Of a stretch of 64,000 nucleotides of DNA, positions 14,427-26,487 are shown piece by piece; within the stretch, counting starts at the first letter, position 1; each line of letters opens with the position of its first letter. This DNA comes from Lactarius indigo. Taxonomy: Eukaryota > Basidiomycota > Agaricomycetes > Russulales > Russulaceae. The notes beneath the pieces are model-generated. The model saw nothing but the letters and a program-made list of their open reading frames with translations. It had not been told where the DNA came from and searched no databases. The translations under genes and the position numbers were made by a program. The stretch lies in NCBI GenBank assembly GCA_025766275.1, contig JAFKAC010000009.1, forward strand, positions 2,170,001 through 2,234,000, in the 5' to 3' direction.

Positions 14427-15050
14427 TGGTAAAGGTTACGGACGAAGCCGAATGGATAGGGGCGGTCACGTGCAGGTGACCGCGAGGGATTTGAGTCGAG
14501 AGTCAATACGAGCGATGATGTTTTTGTGTGGAGGTACGCGGGATAGACAAGTCAATAGAATGGAATTTCTGTTACAACTTTTGGGCTCCTTTTGAGCCTC
14601 CTTTTATAAGTACAAGTATACTAATATCAACCGTTTTTCAAAAAACATTTTGTGACATGAGTAAGAGGCTCAGGGAGTTGTATAGTAATTCGGGCAGACG
14701 CACAGACCATCGGGCTCGATACCGAAGCAAATACAGGTCGCGCTTGCTTCCCATTCGTGGCTGCAAACCGTCCTTTAGATGGGAATGGGTACGCGTGAAG
14801 AAGTTTCGAGAGACTGAAGTCATAGTAATCATAAACATACATCATTTGCTGCTTGAAGCAGCTTTCCAAATCTGCAAATGTATAGTAATCGAATATTGTA
14901 GAACACGCAAGAATATAGATCAAAAACGTACAAGCCCCAATGGGGCGGGTCCAAAAATTTAGGGCAGGCCAGAACGGAAAATGCCCGAGGCCGAGCATGA
15001 TACGTGTGAACGCTACCGCCGCTTGGTCCTCCGGTGGAACGAATCCGCCA
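14427..15050 (-). repeat. 5' LTR of copia-1
   Basis: 624 bp, direct repeat of 9405-10029, followed by the target duplicate CATTC at 15051-15055. Confidence 0.92.
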
Positions 15051-15055
15051 CATTC

Positions 15056-15557
15056 AGCTCGGCATGAGCAAGTCTGGTCTTTCTATGTCAATGAGCGAGG
15101 GTTCAGCCGGTAATGGCAAGGTTTAAGTGGTTAACAAGGATCTCAGAGTATGACACAATACTCAAGATGTGAGTGGAGTTCAAGGGGGTTCAAGAGGTTC
15201 GACAGTTCAGCAGAGAGTTACCCCAAGGGAATGGGAAAACAATGTATACTGTGATGGTAAAGAAGTCAAGTCTAAGGATACAAGCTACCTAGGGCCATGA
15301 CTTATATAGAAAAAGGTTTGTTTGTGTGGAACAAACAAATGGCGCAATCCGCAGCAAGTGTGAGAAGAAAGTACAGCAATCCGCAGCAGGCACGGGAAAA
15401 AAGAAGAAAGTGTGCACAGCTATCCGCAGTAAGTGTGAGAAGAAACAAGGATATAAAAGGCAAGTGAGACATGTCTCAGTTTTAACAAAAGTGAGACACC
15501 TGCCATAAAAGGGTGCATTTAGCCCAAGTATAGTAGTAATAAAGACTTATAAGGACA
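15056..15557 (+). other. 5' region of the pogo-like element
   Basis: About 500 bp upstream of the transposase ATG, with no gene of its own. It holds three spaced imperfect copies of a roughly 25-bp unit (ATCCGCAGCAAGTGTGAGAAG) between 15345 and 15447. A GTGAGACA motif recurs several times up to 15590. Confidence 0.5.
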
Positions 15558-17211
15558 ATGAGTGTCTCATTGTCTCACTTTGCACTAGGAGAGAATCTTA
15601 AGGCTCCTAGTGCGCAGCAAGTCCAAGAAAGGGAAAGCCAAGAAAGGAAAGACTTTCCCGTGAATGCAAGTGTAAGTAAGAAACTAATAGTAAAGTCAAA
15701 ACAAGTCCAGTCTGTAACACTTGGCCTTCAGGGAACACCTCTTTCAAAATGGGACTTGCTAGTCACTATTGAGCAGATCACCAGAGGATGTGTCAAGCCA
15801 ACAGAAAAGTGGATACAAAACTTACTTAAATGGCATGATGATATCAAGTTAAGACAGCCAAGGAAGCTTGACACAAAACAGGGCCAAGCCTTTAGCAGGA
15901 CAACAGTTCAAGGACACTTTTTGTTGTTGGAGAAGATCATTGCCGAATTTGATATCCCATGGGAGAATGTCTGGAATATGGATGAGAAAGGGTGCCAACA
16001 TGGAGGGGGAGGAGGAGGCCTACATGAGAAAGTGTTTGTTGGGCAGACACAGTGGGATGCCTATGAAGGTGGAAGCAATAACTTGGACCTTATCACAATT
16101 ATCGAATGTGTCAGTGCAGTCGGGAACTGTATCAAACCTGGTTTCATCTTCTCGGGGTCATCGCAGTTTCATCAGGGCTGGTTGGAAGTCAACAAGGAAA
16201 TTGTGTGAGTGCAGATACAAACCAGAGTCTACTTGAACTCACTGTCACTGTGTGCAGGGTCTCAACATCAGAAATGGGTGGACTGACAATTTCCTTTGTA
16301 CCGAGTGGTTCACAAAGGGATTTATACCACAGGCTATAGCATGCAATAAAACTGGGAAACCAGTCCTGCTCATTTTTGATGGTCACGGCTCTCATCTCAC
16401 AATGACAATACACCAACTTGCCTTGGCCAACAATATCCAGCTATTCTGTCTCATTCTGTCTCCCCCCACATACAATGCATCGACTCCAACTACTTGATGT
16501 AGGGGTTTTTGGTCTGCTATCTAGGGCCTACAAACAATGCTGTAAAGAAGTGTTTTGTGAGACCCAGGCCAACATCCCAATCCAGGACTTTATCAAGGAA
16601 TACATGCACACATGTGCCAAAGCATTCAAGCCCAAGATAATCAAGTCAGCCTTCAGGAAGAGTGGTATCTGTCCTATCAATCCCAAAGTTTTCACAAATG
16701 AAGATTATGCACCAAGCATTCCAACATCAATCAGAGCACATGTTCCAGCATCATACCTGAGAGTTGAAGTCCCCCAGATAGCCACCTGTGTACCCACACC
16801 CAGGAATGGTGAACAAGAGAAAGATGACGATGAGTTGGATTCTGATTTGGACAGTGATAGCAGTGATGGCACCAACCTTGATAACAATGACAAGCCACAT
16901 GCTGACAAAGATAACAGCATGGACATCAACTCATGTTCAAGCATCCAAACCTCATCCTCAGAGGCAGTTATGGAGCCACCACCCACTTCTGGATCTGATG
17001 TTGTTGACATAGGGTCACTACCTGAACTCCCCCCACAGCCAACACTCAGTGATTCCCATCAATCGTGCTCAGGCCCACCCCAAATTCCTTCACCCTGTTG
17101 TCAGTGTTCAAACTGTCAAGACTGGCACACAGACATCCTCAGGCAACTAGAACAGCTGGAGGAGTGAGCAGAACATGCAGAGACACATTGTGCCATTGCA
17201 ATTGCACACCT
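15558..17211 (+). pseudogene. pogo/DDE_1 transposase, broken
   Basis: Starts at ATG 15558. An HTH_Tnp_Tc5-like DNA-binding segment (VKPTEKWIQNLLKWHDDIKL) is followed by the DDE_1 catalytic domain: VWNMDEKG (first Asp), an intron at 16205-16257, NGWTDNFL, IFDGHGSHLT (second Asp), then LLDVGVFG (third Asp). Between the second and third Asp the frame shifts by one base in a run of six C near 16463-16468. The acidic C-terminal part runs to 17169 (TGA). Sequence continuing past the solo LTR (17843-18075) and past the KDZ element (37972-38110, EIADALGLNIPSTSR) looks like the original C-terminal Lys/Ala-rich and SAP-like end. It would cut and paste the pogo element; this copy is inactive. Confidence 0.82.
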
Positions 17212-17837
17212 TGATGAACAGTACACAAAGGTAGCATACTCACAGTGGACTAAGAGGACTGTGGTGAGATAGGCTGGGTGGCTGGAAGCAGCAAACAGGA
17301 AGTCAAGCAGTGGAAGCAAGAAGTGTCTGGCACACAACAGTGAGGAACTGATATTACATTGAAGAGGAGGAGACATACCTGGCACACAACAGTGAGGAAC
17401 TGATGTGGACCAGGAGTGTACATGGTACTCTACTTATACTCCTACAGGTAGTGACAATAGTACAACACTAGTGACACTAGTCACAGAATACAAGAAGGTA
17501 TTGTTCTACAAACAGACAAAAGAGTGGACGCTTTGAGAACAAAGGTATGGAGAACAAGAAGAGTCCAGAGCTAAATGATATCATAGTGACATCATAATAA
17601 AGATAAGACTAAGTACGGAACAAAGGGAAGTACAAAGGCATTATACAATGCAGAGTCTGGATGTATGATGTCATAGAGGTACAGTGATGTCATATGTGAC
17701 GCAATGATAAGTCCAGATTGTACAGATCAAATAATATCTAATCTACAAGTCCTGTATATCTAATCTAAAGCAGTCCAGTCCATGCTGCAAGTCCGGTCCG
17801 TACAAGCCACTAAGTGCACAAGGGTCACTTATCAACA
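17212..17837 (-). mobile_element. Solo LTR, copia family 2
   Basis: Starts TGATGAACAG and ends ATCAACA, the reverse complement of the family-2 LTR ends. CACCT stands on both sides (17207-17211 and 17838-17842). It lies in the C-terminal coding part of the pogo transposase. It carries the extra intron-like duplication (17327-17378) also seen in two other copies. Confidence 0.92.
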
Positions 17838-18075
17838 CACCTTGATGCTGAAAAGTGCTGAGCAAATGCATGGAAGTCACAGACAACATCCCGAGCAATG
17901 CCATTGAAGTCATGCTGTGTGACAAGTGGAGATGGACTGAAGGAGTTTGAGGCTGCAATTGCTGAACAGGGGGAGAGGGAAAAAAAGAAAGCTGATGTGA
18001 AGGCAGCAAGAGATGCAGCAAAAGCAGCCAAGCAAGCAGCATGTGATGCCTAAGGCCCAATTGCAGAGTTCTTTG

Positions 18076-18085
18076 GTGCACTTAC
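18076..18085 (+). repeat. 10-bp direct repeat left of the KDZ element
   Basis: GTGCACTTAC, repeated at 37962-37971. Joining the two flanks at one copy gives an open frame (FFGALTSKNRDNLTEIADAL), so it is best read as the target-site duplication of the KDZ insertion. Confidence 0.72.
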
Positions 18086-18102
18086 CAGCCAATGGATAGC
18101 GA

Positions 18103-18231
18103 TGGCTTATGTAATTGATACCCCCAACCAACGGTGAGATTCTTTAATAGTTCATACTCAGCCGGCGCCGGCCGATGGTGGAGATTCCGCCATAATTGAT
18201 AGTCCAGCCAACGCCGGCTGGGTCGGAGATA
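18103..18231 (+). repeat. Left TIR of the KDZ element
   Basis: 129 bp matching the reverse complement of 37819-37947 with about nine to ten differences. It begins TGGCTTATGTAATTGATACC and contains the perfect 12-bp palindrome GCCGGCGCCGGC. Confidence 0.9.
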
Positions 18232-18700
18232 ATTGGAAATCCATGTGGATAGTTCCATGATAATGTAGGGTATCCAGAGATGCTCTTGAACTCAAATATT
18301 TGACTGGGTGAGCACTGTTTAGGTGTGTGAGATCATTGATCACCTGTTGAGATATGTACAGCAAATTGCATACATATCAGACAACTACAATTATATTGGA
18401 CAAGTAATGAACATCTGATCACAAGTCAATATATAATGATAGATGATCGGTGTTGGGGGAAATAGCTAATAACTAATAGTTCATACTCAGAATATACATG
18501 TTGGGAAATCCGCTGTAATGATAGTCCAACAGCATTGCCCAAAAGCGGACCTCCGCTTAATTCCTGTCACAGGCAAATGGATATATATGAGAGGGGATTG
18601 GGGGGTTCGAGAAAAGCCATTCATTTCATTTGCAAGAACCAAACACTTATGTCAATTGATATGTACTATAGGAGGAATACATGAATCAGGACAAGCAATC
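18232..18700. other. Left subterminal region of the KDZ element
   Basis: Non-coding. At about 18471-18532 a shortened copy of the TIR core recurs (TAATAGTTCATACTCAG, then AAATCCGCTGTAATGATAG). A near-perfect palindrome AAGCGGACCTCCGCTT lies at 18543-18558. No gene is seen. Confidence 0.65.
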
Positions 18701-21700
18701 TCATTTCATCTTACAGTGCTTCAATGGAGCATCAGTAATCGGAGTAAGAGCCTTTACAGAGCTTCTGGAAAGTCCCTCCCATGCATGCATCTGGTATGAT
18801 GCATATGCTTGATGCCCCTTTAATGAACCTTGTGCAGCAATGATCATGAGTTTCTTCCATGTCTCTGCTTTGGAATGGAAGTATGCTGGGATCCATTTAG
18901 CTTCATTATGGATGCTGTCTTGTTCCTCTGACCACCGCTCAAACTGTGCCCTTGCACGGAGCCAGTGAACCCTTTCAACTGTATGAATATATGAGCACAT
19001 GAATATAGAATTCAATGGAGCACATACAATCATCCATCCATGTTCCATCATCTTCAGTGGTATTGCCAAAGCCCCAGATCCAGGATTGTTGTGTATTCCG
19101 CTGTCCTACTTGTTGTGATCCAAGGACCAATGTTGCTACACGGAGATCCTTTGAATGGAGCTTCGGGAGGTCCTGTGGAATGGGTGCAGCTTTGTGGAGC
19201 TTCCTATAGGCATCCCGTGCCATGCTATATATGCGCGCATGCTCACGGACATTAGTGTCAACACTGTGTATGGCATTCCAGGCACGGGTCTTTGTCTGTT
19301 GTGTGTGAGCAGGTCGTACCTGAGTGCAGAACAGAGCGGATTTAAATCCAAGAGCAAGGCGGATTCCATGAATGGATTCACTAGCTTGAGCATGGCGTAG
19401 CTGTACCTCCTTTCCAGCAAGGGATTGGAAACCATGCCTAACACACCATTCCCATCCAAGGGAAGATGGGAGGAGGACCGGAAAGTCCTCAGGATTAGTT
19501 GCATCCATCCCAGATCCATCCAGTGCTTGCGGAGTAGGACGGATGGAGGCATGGGCTGAATGATCATCATCTGTATCTTCAGGATCTCCAAGATCATCCA
19601 TATGGTCATATTCCTCATAGTCACCCAAAGGCACTATTGAGGAATCATCTGCAAGCGGCTGGTGGAGTAGGAAGGAATCTCCCTGGTGCTCAAATATGTC
19701 AATGAGCTTCTGAAGGCGACTCCGCTTGTTTTCAATGACTTGAGCCTCCTCAGTGTTGATCTTCAGACCATGTGCTCGGAGTTGATATCTGATAGCAAGC
19801 CTTTACAGAGTGGATGTTAACCAACAGTCAAATGGGTCATTGGATGGACTCACTGCAACTCCTGGATCTTTATCCCACATGCAATCCAAGATGTTTGACC
19901 ATGAGCGGTAATATCTCCGCTCTCCTCCGAAATCAGCTGCTGCTGAACCTCTGCACGAGAGGGAGCTAATGATAGACATTAGTATAGAATACATAGGATT
20001 TGTCAGGTCACAATACCTTTGGATGTCACTGTATCATATATGTCCATTAAAGTGGGGTCTTCATGCCTGTTTGATTGAGCATGACTTTCTGCCTTAAGCC
20101 ATCGTTTAGTCTTCTTCTTGAACCTTGCATTGAGAGTGTCTAATATCTCAGCACTGAGATCTATACCATTATCCATCCATTTCCACCGCTTCAGAAGTGA
20201 TGGAACTGGAACATTATTATATTAGAATCAAATGGATTATAGATACGGATTAAACGGACCAATGCGGACCATCTTCTTCCAATTGGAATGGTTCATATGT
20301 GCATCCAATACCTCCTGGCGATGGGCAAGGGACATCCCACGGATGCTCCGTGAGATGTTATTGAGTGGTGCCCACAATGTCTCAATGATCTCTCCATCCA
20401 CCTGCTTCGCTCCAGGGATATAGCTTGGGGAAAAGCGGGGTAAGCATGAATCTTGATGGCCATGGATATGAAAGAGGCCAATCCCAGTGTGAAGTTGCAA
20501 TGAGCTAGACAGAGATAACTCCGGGCTCTTCTCCACCCTTTCCTTGAAGTGAACACCATATTGGCACATGATATCATACATGACCAAGGCCACAGGGATG
20601 TCCCCCATATTGTAGGAAAGGGCCTTGCAAAGGCTATAGTCCATATTGATTTGCCTGACATCAAACATACATCAATTATCAATTCCATACTTAGGGTGCT
20701 TAATGCGTCAGACATACCTCTCTCCCTTCTGGAAGTCAACTACAGATGTAGGGACAAAGAATCCATGACAGCATGCGGTTGCTCCGATGCCTGTAACATC
20801 AGGGTGTGGACGACTTGAATTGGCCTGTTCAATGGCCCTGTATGTGTTACATATGCTGGGCTATGAGACTATAAGACAACAGTCACTGTCAATAGTATCT
20901 GACATACCTGGGAAATCTCTTGCCCACTATGCAGATGAGCCTTATATGAATTGGGATTTGCCATGAAGGCCATCCCCGCTGATAGCGGAACGTCCGTATC
21001 TCCTGTCCTACACCTCATGTGCTCTGCTGAGAAGTTGCCATCCATTATGAAGGTTCGGATGAGTTGATTCCTTCGAGAAAGTCAATACTGAGATATTTGA
21101 CATGTTCTCAATGAATACATACGGCTTATCATTATATCTGGTCCTCCAATCATCTGGTAGATTGATGCCTGGCTGTGGACAGGCTGGACAGAATATGGCC
21201 ATGGACCCTTCATTAGCGGATGTCCCTGTGTGCTGATGTCCCAAACCACTTTCAATCCTATTCTTCAAGTCCCTCCATTGTCGGGATGCCCTCAAGAGCT
21301 GTTTGTAGAGGTTCTATATGTCTCCATCAATAAGATGTTATGCAGTATCAGGATAGCATTGATACTCACCAGGACATGGTCAGGGAACATCCAATTGGTG
21401 ATGCTCTGAAGCTTAGAATAGTACTGTTGTGCAGTTGTCTTGCACTCCAGGTTGTCAGCCAAGAAGTCATCCAGAACTGAGAAGGTGAATGCAGTCTCAA
21501 TCTGCTTGAAGGTTGAAGGAAATATCCCAGCTTGGAGTAGTTGCTCATCATTGGCACCAGCGTTGGGGCATATGCAGAAGAGTACATCCATATCAAAGAC
21601 ACCTGTTTGATTGACAACGGTGATCAGCGGGTTTCCCGACATTGTGGTCCGAGTGCGTCGTGTGTTTCCCTCAGAGGGATCCAACACATCCCCAACAAAG

Positions 21701-22574
21701 TCAAACAATGTGTCTGAAATCCCAGGCATATCTTCAAGAGTTTGTGATGAAGGCTGCGGACCTCCCGACGAATGAGCCTGCTCTTCCTCAACAGATACAA
21801 GTGATGCAGAACGAGTCTGACGGGACGTCCGCTTTCTGCGCTGTGTCCCATCTGACGCTTGGTGTCCCTATGGATATATGAGTATATGTGGGATTAATAT
21901 ATCTGATATGTTCATACCTCCACTGTAAGTGGACATGGCCTCCCATCATGACCAAAGCAGAGCTTAAATCCAATTGACATTAATGACATTGGTGCAAAGT
22001 GTGTGCCAGTCCAGCGGGACATCCGATGGAATGGGGATCGCATATGTGTTTGAAGGCAACATTCCTTGCAGAAGTACTTTCCTCCAATACAATCGGAGCA
22101 CTTGATCTGCATCGAACTGGTACACATAGAGCAATTTGGAGCACTTGTCAGACCCTCCATCTCGAGCAAAAGGTGGATGTATCTGCTCCGCATGTCTGTC
22201 CACTGGCTCATTGGTGTCTACGAATAATCAGAAGTCTGACAATGATCATAGGAGGTTTGTGGACATACACTTTGTTGGGGCTGGGATTCCTCTGCTTGAA
22301 AGTCTTGCAAATCAGGTTCATATGGCTCTATGTGGTGAAGGGTATGTGATTCCTCTATCCCATGTGGTGAGTCCCTGGATGACTGCGACTGTACTGTCTC
22401 CATAGTGGTCTCCACTCCAGTTTGAGACATTGAAGCTTGACCTGACTTCCCCTTCTTTAAGTGGAAAGGGACTTCCTTTACAGTGGTACGGAGTCCCCGC
22501 TTAGTCTTCCGTGTCTGGTTAACAACCTCAACAACATCTCCCATGGGAATGGTGAAGGTATTCTTTGGAGGCAT
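18701..22574 (-). CDS. CxC2-like cysteine-cluster KDZ transposase
   Basis: Multi-exon gene from ATG 22574 to TGA 18701, on the order of 1000 residues. In order: basic N-terminus; a Cys-rich zinc cluster (CSMCTSSMQIKCSDC, FCKECCLQTH, PFHRMSRW), the CxC2 domain; KDZ signatures FCPACPQPGINLP, RTFIMDGNFSAEHM, VMYDIMCQYG, RFSPSYIPGAKQVDG, EIIETLWAPLN and HMNHSNWKKM; a C-terminal helical region with RVHWLRARAQFERW. Likely catalytic acidic residues are the Asp of MDGNF, the Asp of YDIMCQY and the Glu of the GEIIETLW box, by comparison with the KDZ family. The introns checked (for example 22219-22170 region, 21364-21308 and 21126-21072) keep the frame. I found no frameshift or premature stop. It presumably mobilises the surrounding element. 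Confidence 0.87.
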
Positions 22575-22800
22575 GATGAATGGAAATGGATAGAATGAAG
22601 ATGGTGTGAATGAAAGTCAATGGGTGACATGGATTATCTCCATTCTTAAATATACCTGAGCATCCTCAATGATCTATACACCTGGTTGATCCACTAGTGG
22701 TGTTGTCCAACCTTCAAATCTGAAACCAGTCCCAATGTGAAACCCTACATGAGACAGTACGACCACAGTACAATAGTCTACATCATGGAGGACCTTCTAA

Positions 22801-23434
22801 TCAACTATCATTAGTATTTCCTAATTCCGAAGACATCTCCGATGCATGATCCAACCCATCATCATGATACAGGCTATCTTCTGTTCCATGTGAAATATTG
22901 GAAACATCAATCCCTTCTGCCTCACACAGTGCCCTTACCATGAGGGAGAAGTCATTCACACTCCTGTGTATATTCTCTGAGTCGGAAATGATATCCATGT
23001 CCACCTTGAAAGGTAAGATGGATGGAATGGATTGACAATGACAGGTACACACCTCATATTCATTGAGTGAGCTTTCCTGCTCCTCCAAAGGATGTTGCAC
23101 ATCCGCCTTGAAAGGTAAGATGGAATAGGAAGAATTGATGGTGACAGGTACATACCACACATTGATTGATTGAACTTGTTTCTTGCTCCTCAGAAACATG
23201 TTCCAGCAGGGGTTTCAGACTGATGGTTTCAACATCACCATCTGAGCCATACATGTCATCCTCATCAAATGATTGTGTATCAGAGGGTGAGTCATCCACA
23301 GGATCGGAAAACATGGTGGGAGTGTGGAGAGGGGGGGAGCGGGAGATCCGCTTATGTTCGTGAATGGTGCTGGTGTACTGGGAGGGCTTTGATGTGGATG
23401 ATACAAGTTTGCCTTTGGATGTGTGAGACTGCAT
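22801..23434 (-). CDS. KDZ-element gene B, unknown acidic protein
   Basis: Three exons: 23434-23156, 23106-23053 and 23004-22801, joined in phase 0, about 178 residues. The first part is Ser/Thr/Lys-rich, the rest Asp/Glu/Ser-rich (DDSPSDTQSFDEDDMYG, DSLYHDDGLDHASEMSSE). No known domain, signal peptide or membrane segment. The two introns (23155-23107 and 23052-23005) are near copies of each other: GTATGTACCTGTCA against GTGTGTACCTGTCA at the 5' end, CATCTTACCTTTCAAG at both 3' ends. The middle exon therefore looks like the product of a local exon-intron duplication. Same strand as the transposase, 230 bp upstream of its ATG. The start is the first ATG in the frame; an upstream exon cannot be excluded. 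Confidence 0.6.
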
Positions 23435-24035
23435 GATTGGTAGTAGAGCAATAGAGTAGCTAAACCTGAAGCAATATAAATACCATGGACATGTGAAACA
23501 GGTTTGGCCTTGCTGAAGATACATGAAACGCTGCCTGAGGATCTATGGTAATTGTTAGACTACACCTCAATATATGACATGGCATGAATGTCGGACAGTC
23601 CGCTGTTTCAATGTCACATATAAATGGCGAAGGAATAATACTAGACATACAATACTCTAAACACATGCATATTTGATATGATCTATAGAAGGCATATGTG
23701 ATACAACCTGCCAGCTTTACTACAGAGATATTCAGCCATGTATCCCGCCTTTGCAATGTGCGGACCACTTAATGGAGATGTATTTAGGGTGTGAGTCAGG
23801 TTTATTCCGGATGGTCCAATGTATTAAGTCGCATGCCACTCAGCTTTGCATAATCCCACATATGGGAATCAAGTCGTATGATATACGATGTCACATGTTA
23901 CAGATGGGTCACATGAAGCAAATGACAGATGGATCACATGAAACTGATTGCACACATGTCACATGTACCGATTCATTCAAATGGGGAAGTCCGACTACGT
24001 GATTACAAATTGTCCTAAAACGCATATTCGATTAT
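23435..24035. other. Spacer between KDZ genes B and C
   Basis: About 600 bp, AT-rich, with no convincing gene. A short tandem array of CACATG/GATGGATCACATGAAAC units lies at 23898-23962, and a TGTCGGACAGTCCGCTG element near 23588. Confidence 0.5.
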
Positions 24036-25928
24036 TTACTGTGCGGGGGGGATCTCCGGTGATGGCCTGCGTGATGCAGCACTCCCACCCAAACGCGCAA
24101 CTTGAAACATATGTTAGGTGTGCATGAAACAGCCAAGAAACACAAACTACTCACCTGATGATTGGTGCAGCGGCCCACCCGTAGAGGAATGGTGTGAGGC
24201 CATGGAATGGCGAGAGGTGACGGATGCGGCCTTGGAGGCAGGGGCACTCCCACCCAATCGATCCACTTGAAACGCATGTCAGAGCGGGACATCCGCTATA
24301 AGAATAATACATACCCATCACTTGGCGGGGCTCTGAAACGACGCTTGAAGTTTTTGATGATGCATTCGAACACACATCTGAAAGTTTGAGTAAAGATAAG
24401 GGGATTCCTGGCGAAGATGTGGCCTGGAGGCCAGGGGAATTAGTGGTGCTAGAAGCGGGCTGTCCGATGCCGGGGATAGAGGAAGAATCGACCCCCTGCT
24501 TCTCCAACAGCACTCCCAGCATGAGGAGAGCGTCCTGCAACTTCTGGTTCGTTCGACGTCGTCCACGACGGTTCTCCTCCATCGATGTGGCCTGGTCCTT
24601 CTTCAAATCACGTATTTCGCTGGACAGTTCGTCCACCCGTTGCGCAAGAGCTTCAATTTGCGCATCCACAAGAATGCCTAGATATTATAAGTGATATCTC
24701 TGGCACATTCGCGTTCGGAAATATACCGGACTTACTTGGGGTTTGCGTGCGTACGGACGAGGCGGATTGGGCGTCCCCCATCCAATGTGGCCTGATGCCC
24801 CAGGATGCAGGCGGACTGCAGGTCTTGTGTAGAGTCGCACAGGTGACACAAGCGGATGTCAAGCGCCTCACATTGGCCTGGGGCTTGCACGCCTTTGCTT
24901 TGCGAGTTATACATGGGCCACACATATCCTGCAGCGAATATAGTAACCAATAAAATGATAGAATAAGTCCACAATGCTCACCAGACCCGTGGCCTCAACC
25001 GTACTATCCTCTTCAAGACGTGGGCGCTGTTTGGCACGAGGAGGGGATGAAATAACCACCTCAACTTGCGACTTGCCAGACTTCCGAGGGGTTGTTTCCT
25101 CTGACTCCACAGTTGGTTCATCGGGGCTCGCTGGAGCAGGCCACTTCTTGTTCCGCAGGCCATACGGATGCTTCGAAGGCTCAGATGGTGGTGGATCAGC
25201 TCGAGCCTTTCCCTTGTCGGGAAGTGTTGCGCTTGCGAGGGACGACTCTGGTCTGGATGGATGAGTTGAGCCATCCCCAGGATCATCTGTGGGATCATCC
25301 ACAGGATCGTCCGCAGGCTCGTCCGCGGAGCCATCTGCAGGCTCATCCGCTGGGTCATCCGCCGGGTCATCTGCTGGCTCATCCATAGCGACTTGGCACA
25401 AGTGAGCGATGGAACAAGTGTATGCAGGGGACGTACCATCATCCACATATTCGTTGACAGGAGCCCACCACATCTTCTTCGGCTGAATACCCTCCAGATA
25501 CTTGCTTAGATCGATAGATGTGTATGCTTCGTGCCAGTCTGGACTTATTATCTCTTGTTTTTCGCATAGAGATGCAATGTAATCGATGGTTACATTGTCC
25601 CAGTCTGGATTGCGGGACTCCTGCCTAGCGTTCCCCCACTCATATCCCATTACCTGGGCAACTGCATGAAGCCTGGGCTTCTTGGGGCAGTCTATATACC
25701 GTCTGAATATCGCACTAACTGTCTTCTATAACATGTATCAGTTTATTGCTCAGTATATTTATCGAACTGACTTACCAGCTCCACACTGACATGCTTGTTG
25801 AGCATGGCCAGTTGCTCAGCCATCATAGGGACCTCCGCAACGTGTCTAATCGCTGCCAGGCACTTAGCAGCTATCACAAGCATGACAGTCTCATCCTTCG
25901 TCAATTCTGTGACAGCTTTCTTAGCCAT
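24036..25928 (-). CDS. KDZ-element gene C, zinc-cluster and coiled-coil protein
   Basis: Multi-exon gene from ATG 25928 to TAA 24036, roughly 480 residues, all junctions in frame. In order: a helical N-terminus (KAVTELTKDETVMLVIAAK); a segment with conserved Trp/Asp (ESRNPDWDNVTIDYIASL); an Asp-Glu-Pro-Ala repeat block (EPADDPADDPADEPADG and similar, 25385-25265); a basic motif HPYGLRNKKW; a Cys cluster CGPCITRKAKAC...CVTCATLHKTC resembling Zn2Cys6-type spacing; a coiled coil (IEALAQRVDELSSEIRDLK); and a Ser/Pro-rich tail. The tail is encoded by two similar short exons (VDRLGGSAPAS and VARLGGSAASR), each preceded by an intron ending GTTTCAAG, again a local duplication. DNA binding is plausible from the Cys cluster; function is unknown. 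Divergent from gene D. Confidence 0.62.
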
Positions 25929-26180
25929 TGCAAGTGATGTGGCGGGGCGGGATATGCGGGGGAGATATGGGAGAGATATGCGCTCACAGAATAACCCCCA
26001 AAGAACCATGTTGGGCTCCATCGGACTTCCCACGACCCATGTCTGATGTCCGATCCCATGCTTCCAATCGAAGACAGATCACATGTACATATGCGTACAC
26101 ATCGAATCTGATTGGGACACGTTTGAAACAATAATATATTCGCTGAACTAGGCCTCCTCACTTCTCAGAGCACAGCAACT
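25929..26180. promoter_or_regulatory. Divergent promoter region of KDZ genes C and D
   Basis: 252 bp between two start codons pointing away from each other. It presumably serves both genes. No clear TATA box is seen; the GGGATATGCGGGGGAGATATGG stretch near 25950 contains a GGAGATATG/AGAGATATG repeat. Confidence 0.45.
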
Positions 26181-26487
26181 ATGTCTGACGCTCCCCGCTC
26201 TTCCCGCTCTCAGTCTCGCACATCTGAGCGATCCCAGCCCGCCCCAAGTAAGCCCCAGCCTCCTCCCATCAAGCCCATGCCTGCTCCCATCAAGCCCCCT
26301 AATCGTGCTAAGTCCAAGTCGATGGGACCTCCGCCGGCCCCAAAAGCAGCTGTGGAAGATGATGGCTTTGACTTTCTGTCAAGCGTTCCATCTCCAGTCA
26401 TTCCACTCCCCAAGTGATGAACAGCATACATAAAGACCATACTCACAGTGGACAAGAGGACTGTGGTGAGATATGGAAGGTAGCTGG

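Larger units (their letters stand above)
9405..15050 (-). mobile_element. Decayed full-length Ty1/copia element (copia-1)
   Basis: Long direct repeats at 9405-10029 and 14427-15050, each TGGTAAAGG...CCGCCA, flank a minus-strand gag-pol region. The five bases CATTC stand at 9400-9404 and again at 15051-15055, a clean target-site duplication. The primer-binding site beside the 5' LTR (14415-14426) is complementary to the anticodon region of initiator tRNA-Met. A polypurine run (GAGGGGGAG) lies beside the other LTR at 10030-10038. The LTRs differ at scattered sites and pol is full of frameshifts, so this copy is old and dead. It is inserted in the 5' region of the pogo-like element. Confidence 0.93.

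Noticed and set aside
18590..18630. GGTTCGAG considered as a tRNA T-arm
   Set aside because: No matching acceptor, D or anticodon stems around it. No tRNA gene was recognised anywhere in the window.
18975..19634. 219-codon frame considered as a separate gene
   Set aside because: It is an internal exon of the KDZ transposase, joined in frame to exons on both sides.
25262..25400. Short GC-rich tandem repeat considered as a minisatellite
   Set aside because: It stays in frame and encodes the DEPA repeat of gene C, so it is described as part of that gene.
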